DNA of 64,000 nucleotides from Pseudomonadota bacterium (GTDB taxonomy: Bacteria; Pseudomonadota; Alphaproteobacteria; Rhizobiales; Hyphomicrobiaceae), in contig JAEZRM010000072.1 in the NCBI GenBank assembly GCA_023412805.1, positions 1 through 64,000 on the forward strand. Reading direction: 5' to 3'. Position numbers and translations under genes: made by a program. Below the pieces are notes generated by a model. It worked only from the letters and a program-made list of their open reading frames with translations, did no database searches and was not told where the DNA came from. This document shows, piece by piece, positions 36,311-47,995 of the stretch. Numbering within the stretch: the stretch's first letter is position 1; each line of letters opens with the position of its first letter.

Positions 36311-37324
36311 ATGCCGAGCGCGTTCATCACCGGGCTTGCCGGGCCGACACTGCTCGAAGCCGAGCGATCTTTTCTCGCGTCGACGCGACCGGCTGGCGTC
36401 ATCCTCTTCGCGCGCAACTGCGTCGCGCATGAGCAGATCAAGCGCCTGATCGACGACGCCCTGAATGCCATCGGCAGCGCTGACACGCTGGTTCTGATCG
36501 ACCAGGAGGGTGGCCGCGTGCAGCGCCTGCGCCCGCCGCTCGGCCGCGCGCTGCCGCCGGCTGCGGCGTTCGGCGCGCTCTATACCAGCGACCCCGCCGA
36601 GGCCGGCCGCCTCGCCTTTCTCGTGAGCCGGCAGAATGCTGAAGACCTCCGCGCGCTCGGCATCAACACGAACTGCGCCCCCGTGCTCGATGTGCCTGTT
36701 CCCGGCGCGCACGATGTCATCGGCAACCGCGCTTACGGCGCGACCGTGCAGCAGGTTGTGGCGCTCGGTGCGGAGGTTGCTGCGGGACTGACGGCGGGCG
36801 GCGTGCTGCCCGTGATCAAGCACATTCCCGGACATGGTCGCGCGGGAGCCGACAGCCATCATGATCTGCCGGTCGTGGACACGCCGCGCGCGACGCTCGA
36901 GACGACGGACTTCGCGGCGTTTCACGCTCTGTCGCATCTACCCGCTGCCATGACCGCGCACGTGCTGTTCACGGATCTCGACGGGGAGCATCCGGCGAGC
37001 ACATCGCCGTCTATCACCCGTGACATCATCCGCGGCGCCATCGGCTTCGGCGGCCTCCTCATGAGCGACGATGTCAGCATGAAAGCGCTCGGCGGGCCGC
37101 TCCGGGACCGTACGAGGGCCGTGCTGGCCGCCGGCTCGGATCTGGTGCTCCATTGCAATGGCATCATGAGCGAGATGGAGGACGTCGCAGCGGAGAGCCC
37201 TGTTATTTCAGGATGTTCGCGGACGCGTCTTGCTACCGCACTGGCCGTTCTGCAACATCATGAGCCCTTCGAGCCACAACTCGCCGAAGCCGCGATTTCG
37301 CGCGCGCTGTCCGTCACGGCATGA
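36311..37324 (+). CDS. nagZ: Beta-N-acetylhexosaminidase NagZ
   Basis: 337 residues from ATG 36311, chosen because CCAGGAG lies six bases upstream; ATGs at 36263 and 36293 lie in repeat sequence. Glycoside hydrolase family 3: IDQEGGRVQRLRPP, NTNCAPVLDVPVPGAHDVIGNRAYG, and KHIPGHGRAGADSHHDLPVV, whose DSHH holds the acid/base Asp-His dyad of NagZ, then LLMSDDVSMKAL with the nucleophile Asp. It removes GlcNAc from anhydro-muropeptides in the cytosol during wall recycling. Starts a short run with scpA and scpB. Confidence 0.95.
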   Translation: MPSAFITGLAGPTLLEAERSFLASTRPAGVILFARNCVAHEQIKRLIDDALNAIGSADTLVLIDQEGGRVQRLRPPLGRALPPAAAFGALYTSDPAEAGRLAFLVSRQNAEDLRALGINTNCAPVLDVPVPGAHDVIGNRAYGATVQQVVALGAEVAAGLTAGGVLPVIKHIPGHGRAGADSHHDLPVVDTPRATLETTDFAAFHALSHLPAAMTAHVLFTDLDGEHPASTSPSITRDIIRGAIGFGGLLMSDDVSMKALGGPLRDRTRAVLAAGSDLVLHCNGIMSEMEDVAAESPVISGCSRTRLATALAVLQHHEPFEPQLAEAAISRALSVTA

Positions 37325-37394
37325 ATCAGCTAATGCTGCCTGTGGATAAGGGCTGGATAACCCAGCTTGCCCGCAAGGGTGTCAAACGACGGCC

Positions 37395-38243
37395 ATGATG
37401 GACGGCGGCACGGGCGAAGCGAGTGCAAGCCCCGAGGAATGGGGCGATCCGGAGCGCGGGGACACGCCCGCGCCCGAGGAAGCCTTCGTCGTCGACCTCG
37501 AAGGCTTCGAAGGGCCGCTGGATCTGCTGCTGGCTCTGGCGCGAACACAGAAAGTCGATCTCGCGCGCATATCGATCAACAAGCTCGTCACCCAGTACCT
37601 CGACTACATCCGCGAAGCGCAGAAGCTGCGGCTCGAACTCGCGGCCGACTATTTGGTGATGGCGGCATGGCTCGCCTTTCTGAAGTCGCGCCTGCTCATT
37701 CCGCGCGAGCAGACCGCGGACGATGGCCCGTCAGGTGAGGAACTCGCCGCGCGCCTCGCCTTCCGTCTCATGCGGCTCGAAGCCATGCGCAATGCCGCCG
37801 CGCAGCTTCTGACGCGCAAGCGCCTCGATCGCGATATCTTCCCGCGCGGTATGCCCGAGGGCGTCAGAACCATCCGCACGCGCGAGCATTCGGCCGAGAT
37901 CTACGACTTGCTCAAGGCCTATGCCGAGCAGCGCACGCGCACGACCATCAAGCGCGCGCATGTCGTGAAGAAACGCACCGTGTGGTCGATCAAGGATGCA
38001 CGTCAGCGCTTGGAGACACTGGTCGGGCGGGCAGCCGGGTCATGGGTGCAGCTCGATTTCTTTCTCGAGCAGTTCCTGCCGTCGCCGGAGCTTGGCCGCA
38101 CCGCGCTCGCGAGTTCGTTCGGCGCCACGCTCGAAATGGCGCGCGAAGGTCATATCGAGATCCGACAGGCCGGCCCATTCGCGCCGCTCTACATCCGACG
38201 CAAAGAGGCAGGTGCGGAATGGGAGCGCGTGAGCGCCGGGTGA
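37395..38243 (+). CDS. scpA: Segregation and condensation protein A
   Basis: 282-residue kleisin of the SMC-ScpAB condensin. FVVDLEGFEGPLDLLLALARTQKVDLARISI is the family N-terminus that binds the SMC neck, and YLVMAAWLAFLKSRLLIP follows. The C-terminal winged-helix part that binds the SMC cap ends near FAPLYIRRKE. scpB follows after 48 bp. Confidence 0.95.
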   Translation: MMDGGTGEASASPEEWGDPERGDTPAPEEAFVVDLEGFEGPLDLLLALARTQKVDLARISINKLVTQYLDYIREAQKLRLELAADYLVMAAWLAFLKSRLLIPREQTADDGPSGEELAARLAFRLMRLEAMRNAAAQLLTRKRLDRDIFPRGMPEGVRTIRTREHSAEIYDLLKAYAEQRTRTTIKRAHVVKKRTVWSIKDARQRLETLVGRAAGSWVQLDFFLEQFLPSPELGRTALASSFGATLEMAREGHIEIRQAGPFAPLYIRRKEAGAEWERVSAG

Positions 38244-38291
38244 ACGGAGTAGGCCGCGGAGACGTATACCTGCGAGAAACGAGGGCGAGAC

Positions 38292-39134
38292 ATGGTTCCA
38301 CCCAAGCTGAGTATCGCACCGGACAGTGAGATGACGAGTAACGAGAAACGAGAACAGGGTTCTGACACAGGCGAACTGCGCCCGTCTCAATCGGAGCGCA
38401 CCGGGCCGCCATTGCGCCCGCTGCCGGCGAACATCTCCGCTTTGCCGTCCGCCGACCGGCGCGAGAAGCTGCGCGTGCTCGAAGCGCTGCTGTTCGCGGC
38501 CTCCGAGCCGCTCGACGTGCAGCATCTTGGCGGTCATCTCGCCGAGGGCGACGACGTCAATGCGCTGCTCACCGAGCTGCAGGGCTTCTATGCCTCGCGC
38601 GGCATCAATCTCGTGCGCGTCGCCGGCAAGTGGGCCTTCCGCACGGCCGACGATCTCTCCTTCCTGCTCGAGAAGCATGCGAAGGAAGAGCGCAAGCTCT
38701 CCAAGGCTGCGCTGGAGACGCTCGCCATCATCGCCTACCATCAGCCAGTGACGCGCGCCGAGATCGAGGAGATCCGCGGCGTTCAAACGTCCAAGGGCAC
38801 GCTCGACGTACTGCTGGAAACAGGCTGGATACGCCCGCGTGGGCGTCGCCGTGCACCCGGCAAGCCCATCACCTATGGAACGACCGAGACGTTCCTCGAT
38901 CACTTCAATCTCGACACGGTCAAGGATCTGCCGGGCCTGCAGGAGCTCAAGGGGGCGGGGCTTCTCGATGCCAACCTGCCGCCGGACTTCAAGGTGCCCG
39001 AGCCGACCGATGTCGCCGCGCTCATGCCGGATGAGCTGCCGCTCGAGGACGACGCCGATGCGGCGCAGGAAGAAATGGACCTCGACTTGCCGGACGATGA
39101 GGAAGGCGATATGGGCGAGAAGGACCGCACATGA
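38292..39134 (+). CDS. scpB: Segregation and condensation protein B
   Basis: 280 residues from ATG 38292; ATG 38331 is an alternative. Two winged-helix domains: REKLRVLEALLFAASEPLDVQHL, then LSKAALETLAIIAYHQPVTRAEIEEIRGVQ, which is the most conserved ScpB block, and YGTTETFLDHFNLDTVKDLPGL. The last about 40 residues are acidic. In many relatives tatABC follow; here an ABC ATPase gene does. Confidence 0.94.
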   Translation: MVPPKLSIAPDSEMTSNEKREQGSDTGELRPSQSERTGPPLRPLPANISALPSADRREKLRVLEALLFAASEPLDVQHLGGHLAEGDDVNALLTELQGFYASRGINLVRVAGKWAFRTADDLSFLLEKHAKEERKLSKAALETLAIIAYHQPVTRAEIEEIRGVQTSKGTLDVLLETGWIRPRGRRRAPGKPITYGTTETFLDHFNLDTVKDLPGLQELKGAGLLDANLPPDFKVPEPTDVAALMPDELPLEDDADAAQEEMDLDLPDDEEGDMGEKDRT

Positions 39135-39269
39135 GGGTGCTCACTTAGAATTCCTCCAGACTGCGGCCGATCGAGGTGACGGTTGGTCTTCAAGACACTG
39201 CTTGGACGAGTTGGGCCGCGCGCACAGACCGGCAAAGGGGCTGCCGCGACTGATGCGGGGCACGGCGCC

Positions 39270-40331
39270 ATGCGTGCCGCCACGACTTTCGCCGCGCGTC
39301 TGACCTTCGAGGCGATCGAGCGCAACTTCGATGACGTGCCCGCGCTGGCGGGCGTCAGCCTCGATATCGCGCCGGGCGAGGTTGTCTGCCTTCTCGGACC
39401 TTCGGGCTGCGGAAAGACGACGCTGCTGCGCATCGCGGCCGGCATCGAGCGGCCGACGCGTGGACGCGTGCTCATCAACGACCAGGAGGTCGCCGGTCCT
39501 GAGCGCTTCGTGCCGCCGGAAGAGCGCAATGTCGGGCTCATGTTCCAGGACTTCGCGCTCTTCCCGCACCTGACCATTCTCGACAACGTCGCCTTTGGCT
39601 TGCGACAGCTTCCCTCGGCCGAAGCACGGCGCGAAGCACTGGCGCTTCTGGCGCGTGTCGGCCTCGAACACTATGCCGACCAGCATCCGCACATTCTTTC
39701 GGGCGGCGAGCAGCAGCGTGTGGCGCTCGCGCGCGCGCTGGTGCCGCGACCTGCCGTCATGCTCATGGACGAGCCTTTTTCCGGTCTCGACATCCAACTC
39801 CGCGAGCGCCTGCAGGAGGGCACGCTGGAGCTCCTGCGTGAGACGCGCGCAACCAGCATGATCGTCACGCATCACCCCGAAGAGGCCATGCGGCTTGGTG
39901 ATAGGATCGCCGTCATGCGCGCAGGGCGCATCGTTCAGCTCGGGCGCGCCGAAGATCTCTATCGCCAGCCGGTCGATCTTTTCGTGGCTCGCCTTTTCTC
40001 CGAGATCAACGAGATCGCATGGCCGGTCGCGGGCGGCGTTCTCGTGACACCGCTCGGCACATTTCCCGCGCCCGCCATTGCCGATGGCGCCAAGGCCGTA
40101 CTCTGCATCCGCCAGCGCGCGATCAAGCTCCTGCCCGAAGGACAAGGCCATCCCGCGCGGGCGCGTCACGTGCGCTTTCTGGGCGATGCTGCGCTCGTCG
40201 AGATGGCCGTGCAGGGCTTCGATGCGCCGATCAAGGCCATGGTCCACGAGAGCGAAGTGCCGGAGCGCGGCCGCGACATCGGCATCGAGATCGATCCGCA
40301 GCGCGCGCTCGTGTTTGCGGCGGAGACGTAG
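39270..40331 (+). CDS. ABC transporter ATPase (iron(III)/spermidine type)
   Basis: About 353 residues from ATG 39270; a TTG at 39183 with GAGGTGAC before it would add 29. Walker A is LLGPSGCGKTTLLRIAAG, the Q-loop MFQDFALFPHLTILDNVAFGL, signature LSGGEQQRVALARAL, Walker B VMLMDEPFSGLD and switch His in IVTHHPEEAM. The C-terminal about 100 residues resemble TOBE-like domains of FbpC/PotA proteins. No permease or binding protein is adjacent, so its transport partners are elsewhere. Confidence 0.85.
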   Translation: MRAATTFAARLTFEAIERNFDDVPALAGVSLDIAPGEVVCLLGPSGCGKTTLLRIAAGIERPTRGRVLINDQEVAGPERFVPPEERNVGLMFQDFALFPHLTILDNVAFGLRQLPSAEARREALALLARVGLEHYADQHPHILSGGEQQRVALARALVPRPAVMLMDEPFSGLDIQLRERLQEGTLELLRETRATSMIVTHHPEEAMRLGDRIAVMRAGRIVQLGRAEDLYRQPVDLFVARLFSEINEIAWPVAGGVLVTPLGTFPAPAIADGAKAVLCIRQRAIKLLPEGQGHPARARHVRFLGDAALVEMAVQGFDAPIKAMVHESEVPERGRDIGIEIDPQRALVFAAET

Positions 40332-40366
40332 ACCTTTCAACGAGCAGGCATAGCGCCGTCTCCCCG

Positions 40367-41554
40367 ATGCCGTATCGCTCGCCCACAGTCCGTGCCGTTG
40401 CTGCTCTGTCGGTGACCCAGCTCATTGGCTGGGGCGCGACGTTCTGGCTGCCCGCGGTCACGGGGCCCGCCATGGCGAGCGATCTCAGCATGGCGCTCCC
40501 CATGATCATGGCCGGCCCGACGGTCATGCTTGTCGTCATGGCGATGGCGGCCTGGCCGCTGAGCACCATCTTCGAACGTCATGGTGCACGGCCCGTCATG
40601 GTCTTGGGATCGCCCCTCGGTGCGGCCGGCCTACTGGTCATGGCATTCGCGCAGGGCCCGGTGAGCTATGCCGTGGCGTGGATCATGATCGGCCTTGCCG
40701 GTGCCGGCATGCTGACGACGCCCGCACAAATCGCCGTCGCTGAGATCGCCGGCGAGAAAGCGCGCGAGGCGCTCGGTGTGCTGATTCTCGCCGGTGGGCT
40801 CACGTCGACCATCGTCTGGCCTTTGACGGCGCTTCTGCAGGCCCAATGGGGCTGGCGCGCGACGACACTGCTCTATGCCGCCCTCATGCTGCTCGTGTGC
40901 ACGCTGCTGCATTGGACCATGCTTGCCCGCAGGCCGAAGGAGAAATCTGCCGCGAAGACCACGGCCGAGCCCGCCGCAATCGACCGGCCACGCTTCGCCT
41001 TGCTCGCCATGAGCTTTGCCGCGAACGGCTTCGTCACCTGGGGTTTTGCGCTGACCATCATCATCCTGTTCGAGACCGGCGGCCTCGATCATGCCAGCGC
41101 GTTGGCGGCCGCAGCCTTTATCGGAATTGCGCAATGGGCAGGGCGCATGGTCGACTTTATCGGCGGCCGGCGCTGGTCGAGTTTCGTCACAGGTCTTGCC
41201 GGGGCGGCCCTGTTTCCGCTGAGCTTCCTCGTGCTTCTGCTGAGCACCAGCTTTGCCGGCGCCATGCTTTTTGCCACGCTCTACGGTATTGCGAGCGGCA
41301 TCACGTCCGTCGCCCGCGCGACGCTGCCGCTGCAGATTTTTCCCTCAGGCGCTTATGCGCGCGCATCATCGCAGCTCGCCGTCCCGCTGAATCTCTCCTT
41401 CGCCGCTGCACCGCCGATCTTCGCGGCCATTCTCACCGCTGCCGGTCCTCATACTGTGCTGTGGCTGGCGTTGGTGGTTTCGATCTTCGCCTTCGGCGCG
41501 CTGCTCGTGCTTTGGCTGCTGCACAGCCGAGCGCAGTCCACTCCCGGGCAGTAG
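40367..41554 (+). CDS. MFS transporter
   Basis: 395 residues with twelve predicted helices. Start ATG 40367 lies 35 bp after the ABC ATPase stop. ALSVTQLIGWGATFWLPAVTG is helix 1, and the cytoplasmic loop after helix 2 is FERHGARPVMVLGSPLGAAGLL, a variant of the MFS signature. A central loop (RRPKEKSAAKTTAEPAAIDR) separates the halves. GWGATFW-type openings are common in arabinose-efflux-like permeases; substrate unknown. A family-1 repeat begins two bases after the stop and can terminate transcription. Confidence 0.82.
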   Translation: MPYRSPTVRAVAALSVTQLIGWGATFWLPAVTGPAMASDLSMALPMIMAGPTVMLVVMAMAAWPLSTIFERHGARPVMVLGSPLGAAGLLVMAFAQGPVSYAVAWIMIGLAGAGMLTTPAQIAVAEIAGEKAREALGVLILAGGLTSTIVWPLTALLQAQWGWRATTLLYAALMLLVCTLLHWTMLARRPKEKSAAKTTAEPAAIDRPRFALLAMSFAANGFVTWGFALTIIILFETGGLDHASALAAAAFIGIAQWAGRMVDFIGGRRWSSFVTGLAGAALFPLSFLVLLLSTSFAGAMLFATLYGIASGITSVARATLPLQIFPSGAYARASSQLAVPLNLSFAAAPPIFAAILTAAGPHTVLWLALVVSIFAFGALLVLWLLHSRAQSTPGQ

Positions 41555-41555
41555 G

Positions 41556-41634
41556 TCGCGCTTCCAGCGCGAACAGGGCTACCGCCCTGTAACCCGTCCG
41601 GGGGACACCCCCGGAACCCCCCGCTTTTTATGAC
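41556..41634 (+). repeat. Three-hairpin dispersed repeat, family 1, copy D
   Basis: The cleanest copy: hairpin I TCGCGC-TTCCA-GCGCGA (41556-41572), II ACAGGGC-TACC-GCCCTGT (41573-41590), III CCGGGGG-ACA-CCCCCGG (41598-41614), a C6 run, then T5 (41625-41629) and ATGAC. It fills almost the entire space between the convergent MFS and SDR genes. Its last bases overlap the SDR stop codon (TAA on the minus strand at 41630-41628). Confidence 0.85.
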
Positions 41635-42422
41635 TTTTCGGGCATCACGTAGTTGAGCGGTAGGCGGCCGCCATCGGCGTAGACCGTGGTGCCCGTGACG
41701 TAGCTCGCCTCGTCACTCGCGAGCCACGCGACGATCGCCGCAATCTCCTCTGGCTGGCCGACGCGGCCCATGGGCGTGCGCGAGAGAACCTTCTTGCGGA
41801 ATGCCTCGTCCTTCACGACGCCTGCTAGCAGCGGCGTCTGGATCGTACCGGGGCCGACGGCGTTCACGCGAATACCCTGCGGCGCGAGCGCTATCGCCAT
41901 CGCTTTCGTGAGCTGTGCGAGACCGCCCTTCGAAACCGAATACGCGACGTGATCGGGCAGCGCGAACACCGCATTCACCGAGCTCATGTTCACGATTGCG
42001 CCGGCCGTACCGCCTTCCGTGCGCGGGCCCTGCTTCACCATCTGCCGTGCCGCGGCCTGCCCCGCGAGGAAGGCACCTTTGAGGTTCACGCCCAGAATGC
42101 GATCGAACTCTTCGATGGGAAGATCGAGGAAGGGCGCATCATCGACGATGCCGGCGTTGTTCACGAGCACGTCGATGCGCCCGTGCGTCTCGAGCGCCTT
42201 GGCGATCAGATTGTGTACGTCGAGCTTCTCCGACACGTCGCAGTCGACGAAGTCGGCAACACCGCCGCTCTTGCGAATGCTTTCCGTGACGGCATTGCCT
42301 GCTTCAGCGTTCACATCGGCGACGACGACCTTGGCGCCCTCGCGCGCGAGCCTGAGCGCACAGGCTTCGCCGATGCCTTGTCCGGCGCCCGTGACGATCG
42401 CAATTCGGTCGTTGAGCAGCAT
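41628..42422 (-). CDS. SDR-family oxidoreductase
   Basis: 264 residues from ATG 42422 (AAGGACAAGAAA upstream). Classical short-chain dehydrogenase: cofactor loop IVTGAGQGIGEACAL, an acidic VVVADVNAE (Asp after the second strand, favouring NAD), NNAG in DVLVNNAGIVDD, catalytic Ser in MSSVNAVF and Y-x-x-x-K in AYSVSKGGL. VAWLASDEASYVTGTTVYADGG is the usual C-terminal block. The substrate is probably a sugar alcohol, 3-hydroxyacid or similar alcohol. It follows maeB by 17 bp and may share its transcript. Confidence 0.88.
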   Translation of the reverse strand: MLLNDRIAIVTGAGQGIGEACALRLAREGAKVVVADVNAEAGNAVTESIRKSGGVADFVDCDVSEKLDVHNLIAKALETHGRIDVLVNNAGIVDDAPFLDLPIEEFDRILGVNLKGAFLAGQAAARQMVKQGPRTEGGTAGAIVNMSSVNAVFALPDHVAYSVSKGGLAQLTKAMAIALAPQGIRVNAVGPGTIQTPLLAGVVKDEAFRKKVLSRTPMGRVGQPEEIAAIVAWLASDEASYVTGTTVYADGGRLPLNYVMPEKS

Positions 42423-42439
42423 TTTCTTGTCCTTGGGTG

Positions 42440-44731
<2,292 letters not shown>

Positions 44732-44801
44732 TCGCCGTGGTCCTCGTTGCATGCCGGCAGCCTGCATGTTTGCCACAGAACCGTGGCGGAGTGCCAATGT
44801 C

Positions 44802-45155
44802 ATGCGCACGTTTATGAACGGCACAGAGCATTTGTCGCGCGCGAGTCGCGGTTTTCTGGCTGGTGCTGGGTTCGGCGTGCTGGCCTTGCTGACGGCGTGG
44901 CCGGTGCATGGGGCGGACGCGCCCGAGGGGCTGCCGCCTGCCAACTGGCCGACTTCCCAATATCACGCGCTCATCGACGGCTGGGGGCGGACCATTCCGT
45001 GCCGCTGCCGGTTCAACGGCAATTCCTACCGGCTCGGCGAGATCGTGTGCATGAAGACACATGTCGGCACCGTTCTCACACGCTGCGACATCGTCGAGAA
45101 CAATACGTCGTGGATGCCGAGCCGAGAGCCCTGCGTGCCCGACGCCAGCACCTGA
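44802..45155 (+). CDS. Small secreted or membrane-anchored Cys-containing hypothetical protein
   Basis: 117 residues from ATG 44802; ATG 44814 is an alternative. A hydrophobic signal (GFLAGAGFGVLALLTAWPVHGADA) precedes a compact domain with four or five cysteines: IPCRCRFNGNSYRLGEIVCM, then TRCDIVENNTSWMPS and EPC. The pattern suggests disulfides in the periplasm. No known domain is recognised, but I believe similar proteins occur in related genera. Divergent from maeB and convergent with chrA. Confidence 0.65.
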   Translation: MRTFMNGTEHLSRASRGFLAGAGFGVLALLTAWPVHGADAPEGLPPANWPTSQYHALIDGWGRTIPCRCRFNGNSYRLGEIVCMKTHVGTVLTRCDIVENNTSWMPSREPCVPDAST

Positions 45156-45162
45156 TCGCCCC

Positions 45163-46467
45163 TCAGCCCGCCAGCAGATGCCAGCCGACGCCGAGCGCGC
45201 CGCAGATCGCGAGCGACGTCATGATGCCGCGATGCATCCAGAAGAGCAGCACGAACGCGACGCCCGTCAGGATCAGGGCGACCCAGTCGAGGCTTGCAGG
45301 CTCGGGCAGATAGAGACGTAGAGGTCCGAGCCATGTCGTGGTGCTCTCGCGGCAGAGCACGTTGAGCGCGAACCAGACCGTCAGGTTGAGGATCACGCCG
45401 ACGACGGCCGCGGTAACGGCGGCAAGGGCCGCCCTGAGCCGCGGCTCGGCATTGATGCGCTCGATGTAAGGTGCGCCGACGAAAATCCAGAGGAAGCACG
45501 GTGCGAACGTCGCCCACAGCGCCACGAAGGCACCGAGTGTGCCCATGAGCAGCGGCGATCCACCACCGTGCCGGTAGGCAGCCAGAAAGCCGGCGAATTC
45601 GGTGACGAGGATGAGCGGCCCGGGTGTGGTTTCGGCAAAGCCGAGTGCATCGACCATCTCACCGGCGGTCATCCAGCCGAAGTGCTGAACCATATCCTGC
45701 GCGAGATAGGCGAGGACGGCATAGGCGCCGCCGAAGCTCACGACGGCGAGCTTCGAGAAGAGCAGGCCGAGTTGCGACGTGACGTGCGCGCCGCCGAGGA
45801 TCATGGCCAGGACGGCGAGAGGTACGATCCAGACGACGAGCCAGATGATCGTCGTGCGCAGTGTGTCCGCGAGACTGACCGTCGGTGCGGCGCGTGCGCT
45901 CTGATCGGTGAGACCTGCGCCGGTCGCGAAGCCGTAGAGCGCGGCGGCGAGAACGATCAGCGGGAAGGGCACGGCGAAGAAAAAGATCGCAATGAACGCC
46001 AGGGCGGCGAGCCAGCGGTGGTCGGAAGCCGTCAAGCCGCGCCGCGCGATACGGATGAGCGCCTCGACGACGATCGCCAGCACCGCAGCCTTGATGCCGG
46101 TCAGAAGTGCCGTGGCGAGCGGCAACGTGCCGAACATCGCATAGAGTGCCGCCAGCGCGAGGATGATCAGCGCACCGGGCAGGACGAACAGCAGGCCCGC
46201 GGCGAGACCGCCGATCGTCCCGTGCATCCGCCAGCCGACATAGGTCGCGAGCTGCATGGCCTCGGGGCCGGGGAGCAGCATGCAGAAATTGAGCGCCTGG
46301 AGATACGACCGCTCGTCGATCCATTTGCGCTCATCGACGAGCATTCGATGCATCAGGGCGATCTGGCCAGCCGGACCGCCGAACGAGATCAGGCCAATGC
46401 GCGCCCACACACCGAGCGCTTCGGCGAAGCTCGGCCGCCCGGCCATGCTGTTTTGAACGTCACTCAT
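45163..46467 (-). CDS. chrA: Chromate transporter, long-chain CHR type
   Basis: 434 residues. Two homologous CHR halves are visible: RIGLISFGGPAGQIALMHRM with LNFCMLLPGPEAMQLATYVGW in the first, and KLAVVSFGGAYAVLAYLAQD with ALGFAETTPGPLILVTEFAGF in the second. The FGGP and PGPxxM/L motifs are the family signature. It exports chromate (or sulfate-like oxyanions) with proton exchange. The start at 46467 is chosen over 46515. No chromate regulator is adjacent. Confidence 0.92.
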   Translation of the reverse strand: MSDVQNSMAGRPSFAEALGVWARIGLISFGGPAGQIALMHRMLVDERKWIDERSYLQALNFCMLLPGPEAMQLATYVGWRMHGTIGGLAAGLLFVLPGALIILALAALYAMFGTLPLATALLTGIKAAVLAIVVEALIRIARRGLTASDHRWLAALAFIAIFFFAVPFPLIVLAAALYGFATGAGLTDQSARAAPTVSLADTLRTTIIWLVVWIVPLAVLAMILGGAHVTSQLGLLFSKLAVVSFGGAYAVLAYLAQDMVQHFGWMTAGEMVDALGFAETTPGPLILVTEFAGFLAAYRHGGGSPLLMGTLGAFVALWATFAPCFLWIFVGAPYIERINAEPRLRAALAAVTAAVVGVILNLTVWFALNVLCRESTTTWLGPLRLYLPEPASLDWVALILTGVAFVLLFWMHRGIMTSLAICGALGVGWHLLAG

Positions 46468-46719
46468 GCGCGTGCCTGCCCCCCGCTTGCCATAGCCGGC
46501 TGCCCGATCGCGCATATTTGCATTTCAGTTGTGTGACAGTCGCGCGCTCGATCGAAGTGGGCGGGTTCATCCCGCACTGCACGATGACCGGGTTTTGACA
46601 CTGTCCCGGCGCTGATAGCCTGATCAATCGTGAGCATTGATTCCTCGGCCCCGAACCTTCGGCACTGCCGGTCTCCCCGCTCATGCCGCGCTGCGACGCT
46701 ACGAGATCGGGCATTCGGA

Positions 46720-47979
46720 ATGCATTCCTCCTGGCTGGCTCCTTTCCAAGAACGGACGTTCCGTTTCCAATGGCCTGCGGCGCTTATCACCGTGTGGGCG
46801 CTCGAGATGGAGACGCTCATTCTCGGCTGGTACGTTCTGGTGCAGACCGGATCGGTGGTTCAGCTCACGGTCTTTGCGTCCTTCCTGTATTTCGGGACAT
46901 TGTGTGCGCCTCTTCTCGGCGTCGTGGCGGACCGTATTGGGCATGGCAACACGCTTGCGCTCATGCGCTCGTGGTACATGGTGCTCGCAGCAGGTCTGCT
47001 GGCCTTTGCGATCTCCGATAATTTGAGTCCGAAAGTGGTGCTCGTTCTGGCATTTCTGAACGGTCTCGTGCGGCCTTCGGATCTGGCCGTCCGCAGCGCG
47101 TTCATGGCCGGGAGGCTCCCGCGTGAGCTCCTGAGCGGCGCCATGGCGCTTGAACGCACGACCATCGATACCGCGCGCATAGCGGGCGCACTCGCGGGCG
47201 CGGGGCTGTTCGCGGCGCTCGGCATTGCGCCGACGTATGTGCTGATCATAGTTCTTTACGCCCTCGGTGTGGGCCTGACGCTCGCCGCCAAACGCAGCGC
47301 GCCGGTCGCTGAGGTCAGTAGCGATGCGGCTCCCGCGCTTCTGAAGCCGCGCAACGCCTTCTGGCATGAGCTCAAGGAGGGTGTGGCGTATGTCTGGGCG
47401 CGTCCGGTGCTGCGTGCCGCCATGTGGCTCGCGCTCCTCGCCAACCTGACGGCATTTCCGCTCACCAACGGCCTGCTCCCCTACGCGGCACGCGAAGTAT
47501 TTCAGTCCGACGAGCGTGGCCTCGCCCTGCTGGTGGCGAGCTTCGCTTCGGGTGCCCTGATCGGATCGCTGACCTTCTCGGCCATGAGCCGCCGAATGCC
47601 GCTCGCACGGCTCATGCTCGGCGCGGCAGGTGCGTGGTATGCCATGCTCGCCATATGTGCGTTCATGCCGACGCTTTACGGCGCGGCAGCGCTTCTCGTG
47701 CTCGCCGGGCTTGCACAGAGCCACTGCATGATTGCGATGGTGGTGCTCATCCTGCGTGCCGCGGCGCCGGCTGTGGCGGGGCGCGTCATGGGTGTGCGCA
47801 TTCTGGCGATCTACAGCCTGCCGATCGGCATTCTCGCCGCGGGATGGTTCATCGAGCGGGTCGGGTTTTCCACGACGATCTTCGGCTATGCGCTCTTCGG
47901 GCTCGCCATGGTGCTCGTGATCACGCTGCGTTTCCACGCTGATCTATGGCGCGTCGAAGCGCCGGCGAACAGCGTGTGA
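46720..47979 (+). CDS. MFS transporter (EntS-like, MFS_3/MFS_5 type)
   Basis: 419 residues from ATG 46720; the frame is open to 46630. Helices start with FRFQWPAALITVWALEMETLILGWYVL, typical of the EntS/MFS_3 subgroup of exporters. The loop VVADRIGHGNTLALMRSW is the signature after helix 2. A middle cytosolic segment (KPRNAFWHELKEGVAYVWARP) is characteristic of these proteins. Substrate unknown. Divergent from chrA across 252 bp. Confidence 0.82.
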   Translation: MHSSWLAPFQERTFRFQWPAALITVWALEMETLILGWYVLVQTGSVVQLTVFASFLYFGTLCAPLLGVVADRIGHGNTLALMRSWYMVLAAGLLAFAISDNLSPKVVLVLAFLNGLVRPSDLAVRSAFMAGRLPRELLSGAMALERTTIDTARIAGALAGAGLFAALGIAPTYVLIIVLYALGVGLTLAAKRSAPVAEVSSDAAPALLKPRNAFWHELKEGVAYVWARPVLRAAMWLALLANLTAFPLTNGLLPYAAREVFQSDERGLALLVASFASGALIGSLTFSAMSRRMPLARLMLGAAGAWYAMLAICAFMPTLYGAAALLVLAGLAQSHCMIAMVVLILRAAAPAVAGRVMGVRILAIYSLPIGILAAGWFIERVGFSTTIFGYALFGLAMVLVITLRFHADLWRVEAPANSV

Positions 47980-47995
47980 GAGATCGCTTCGGATG

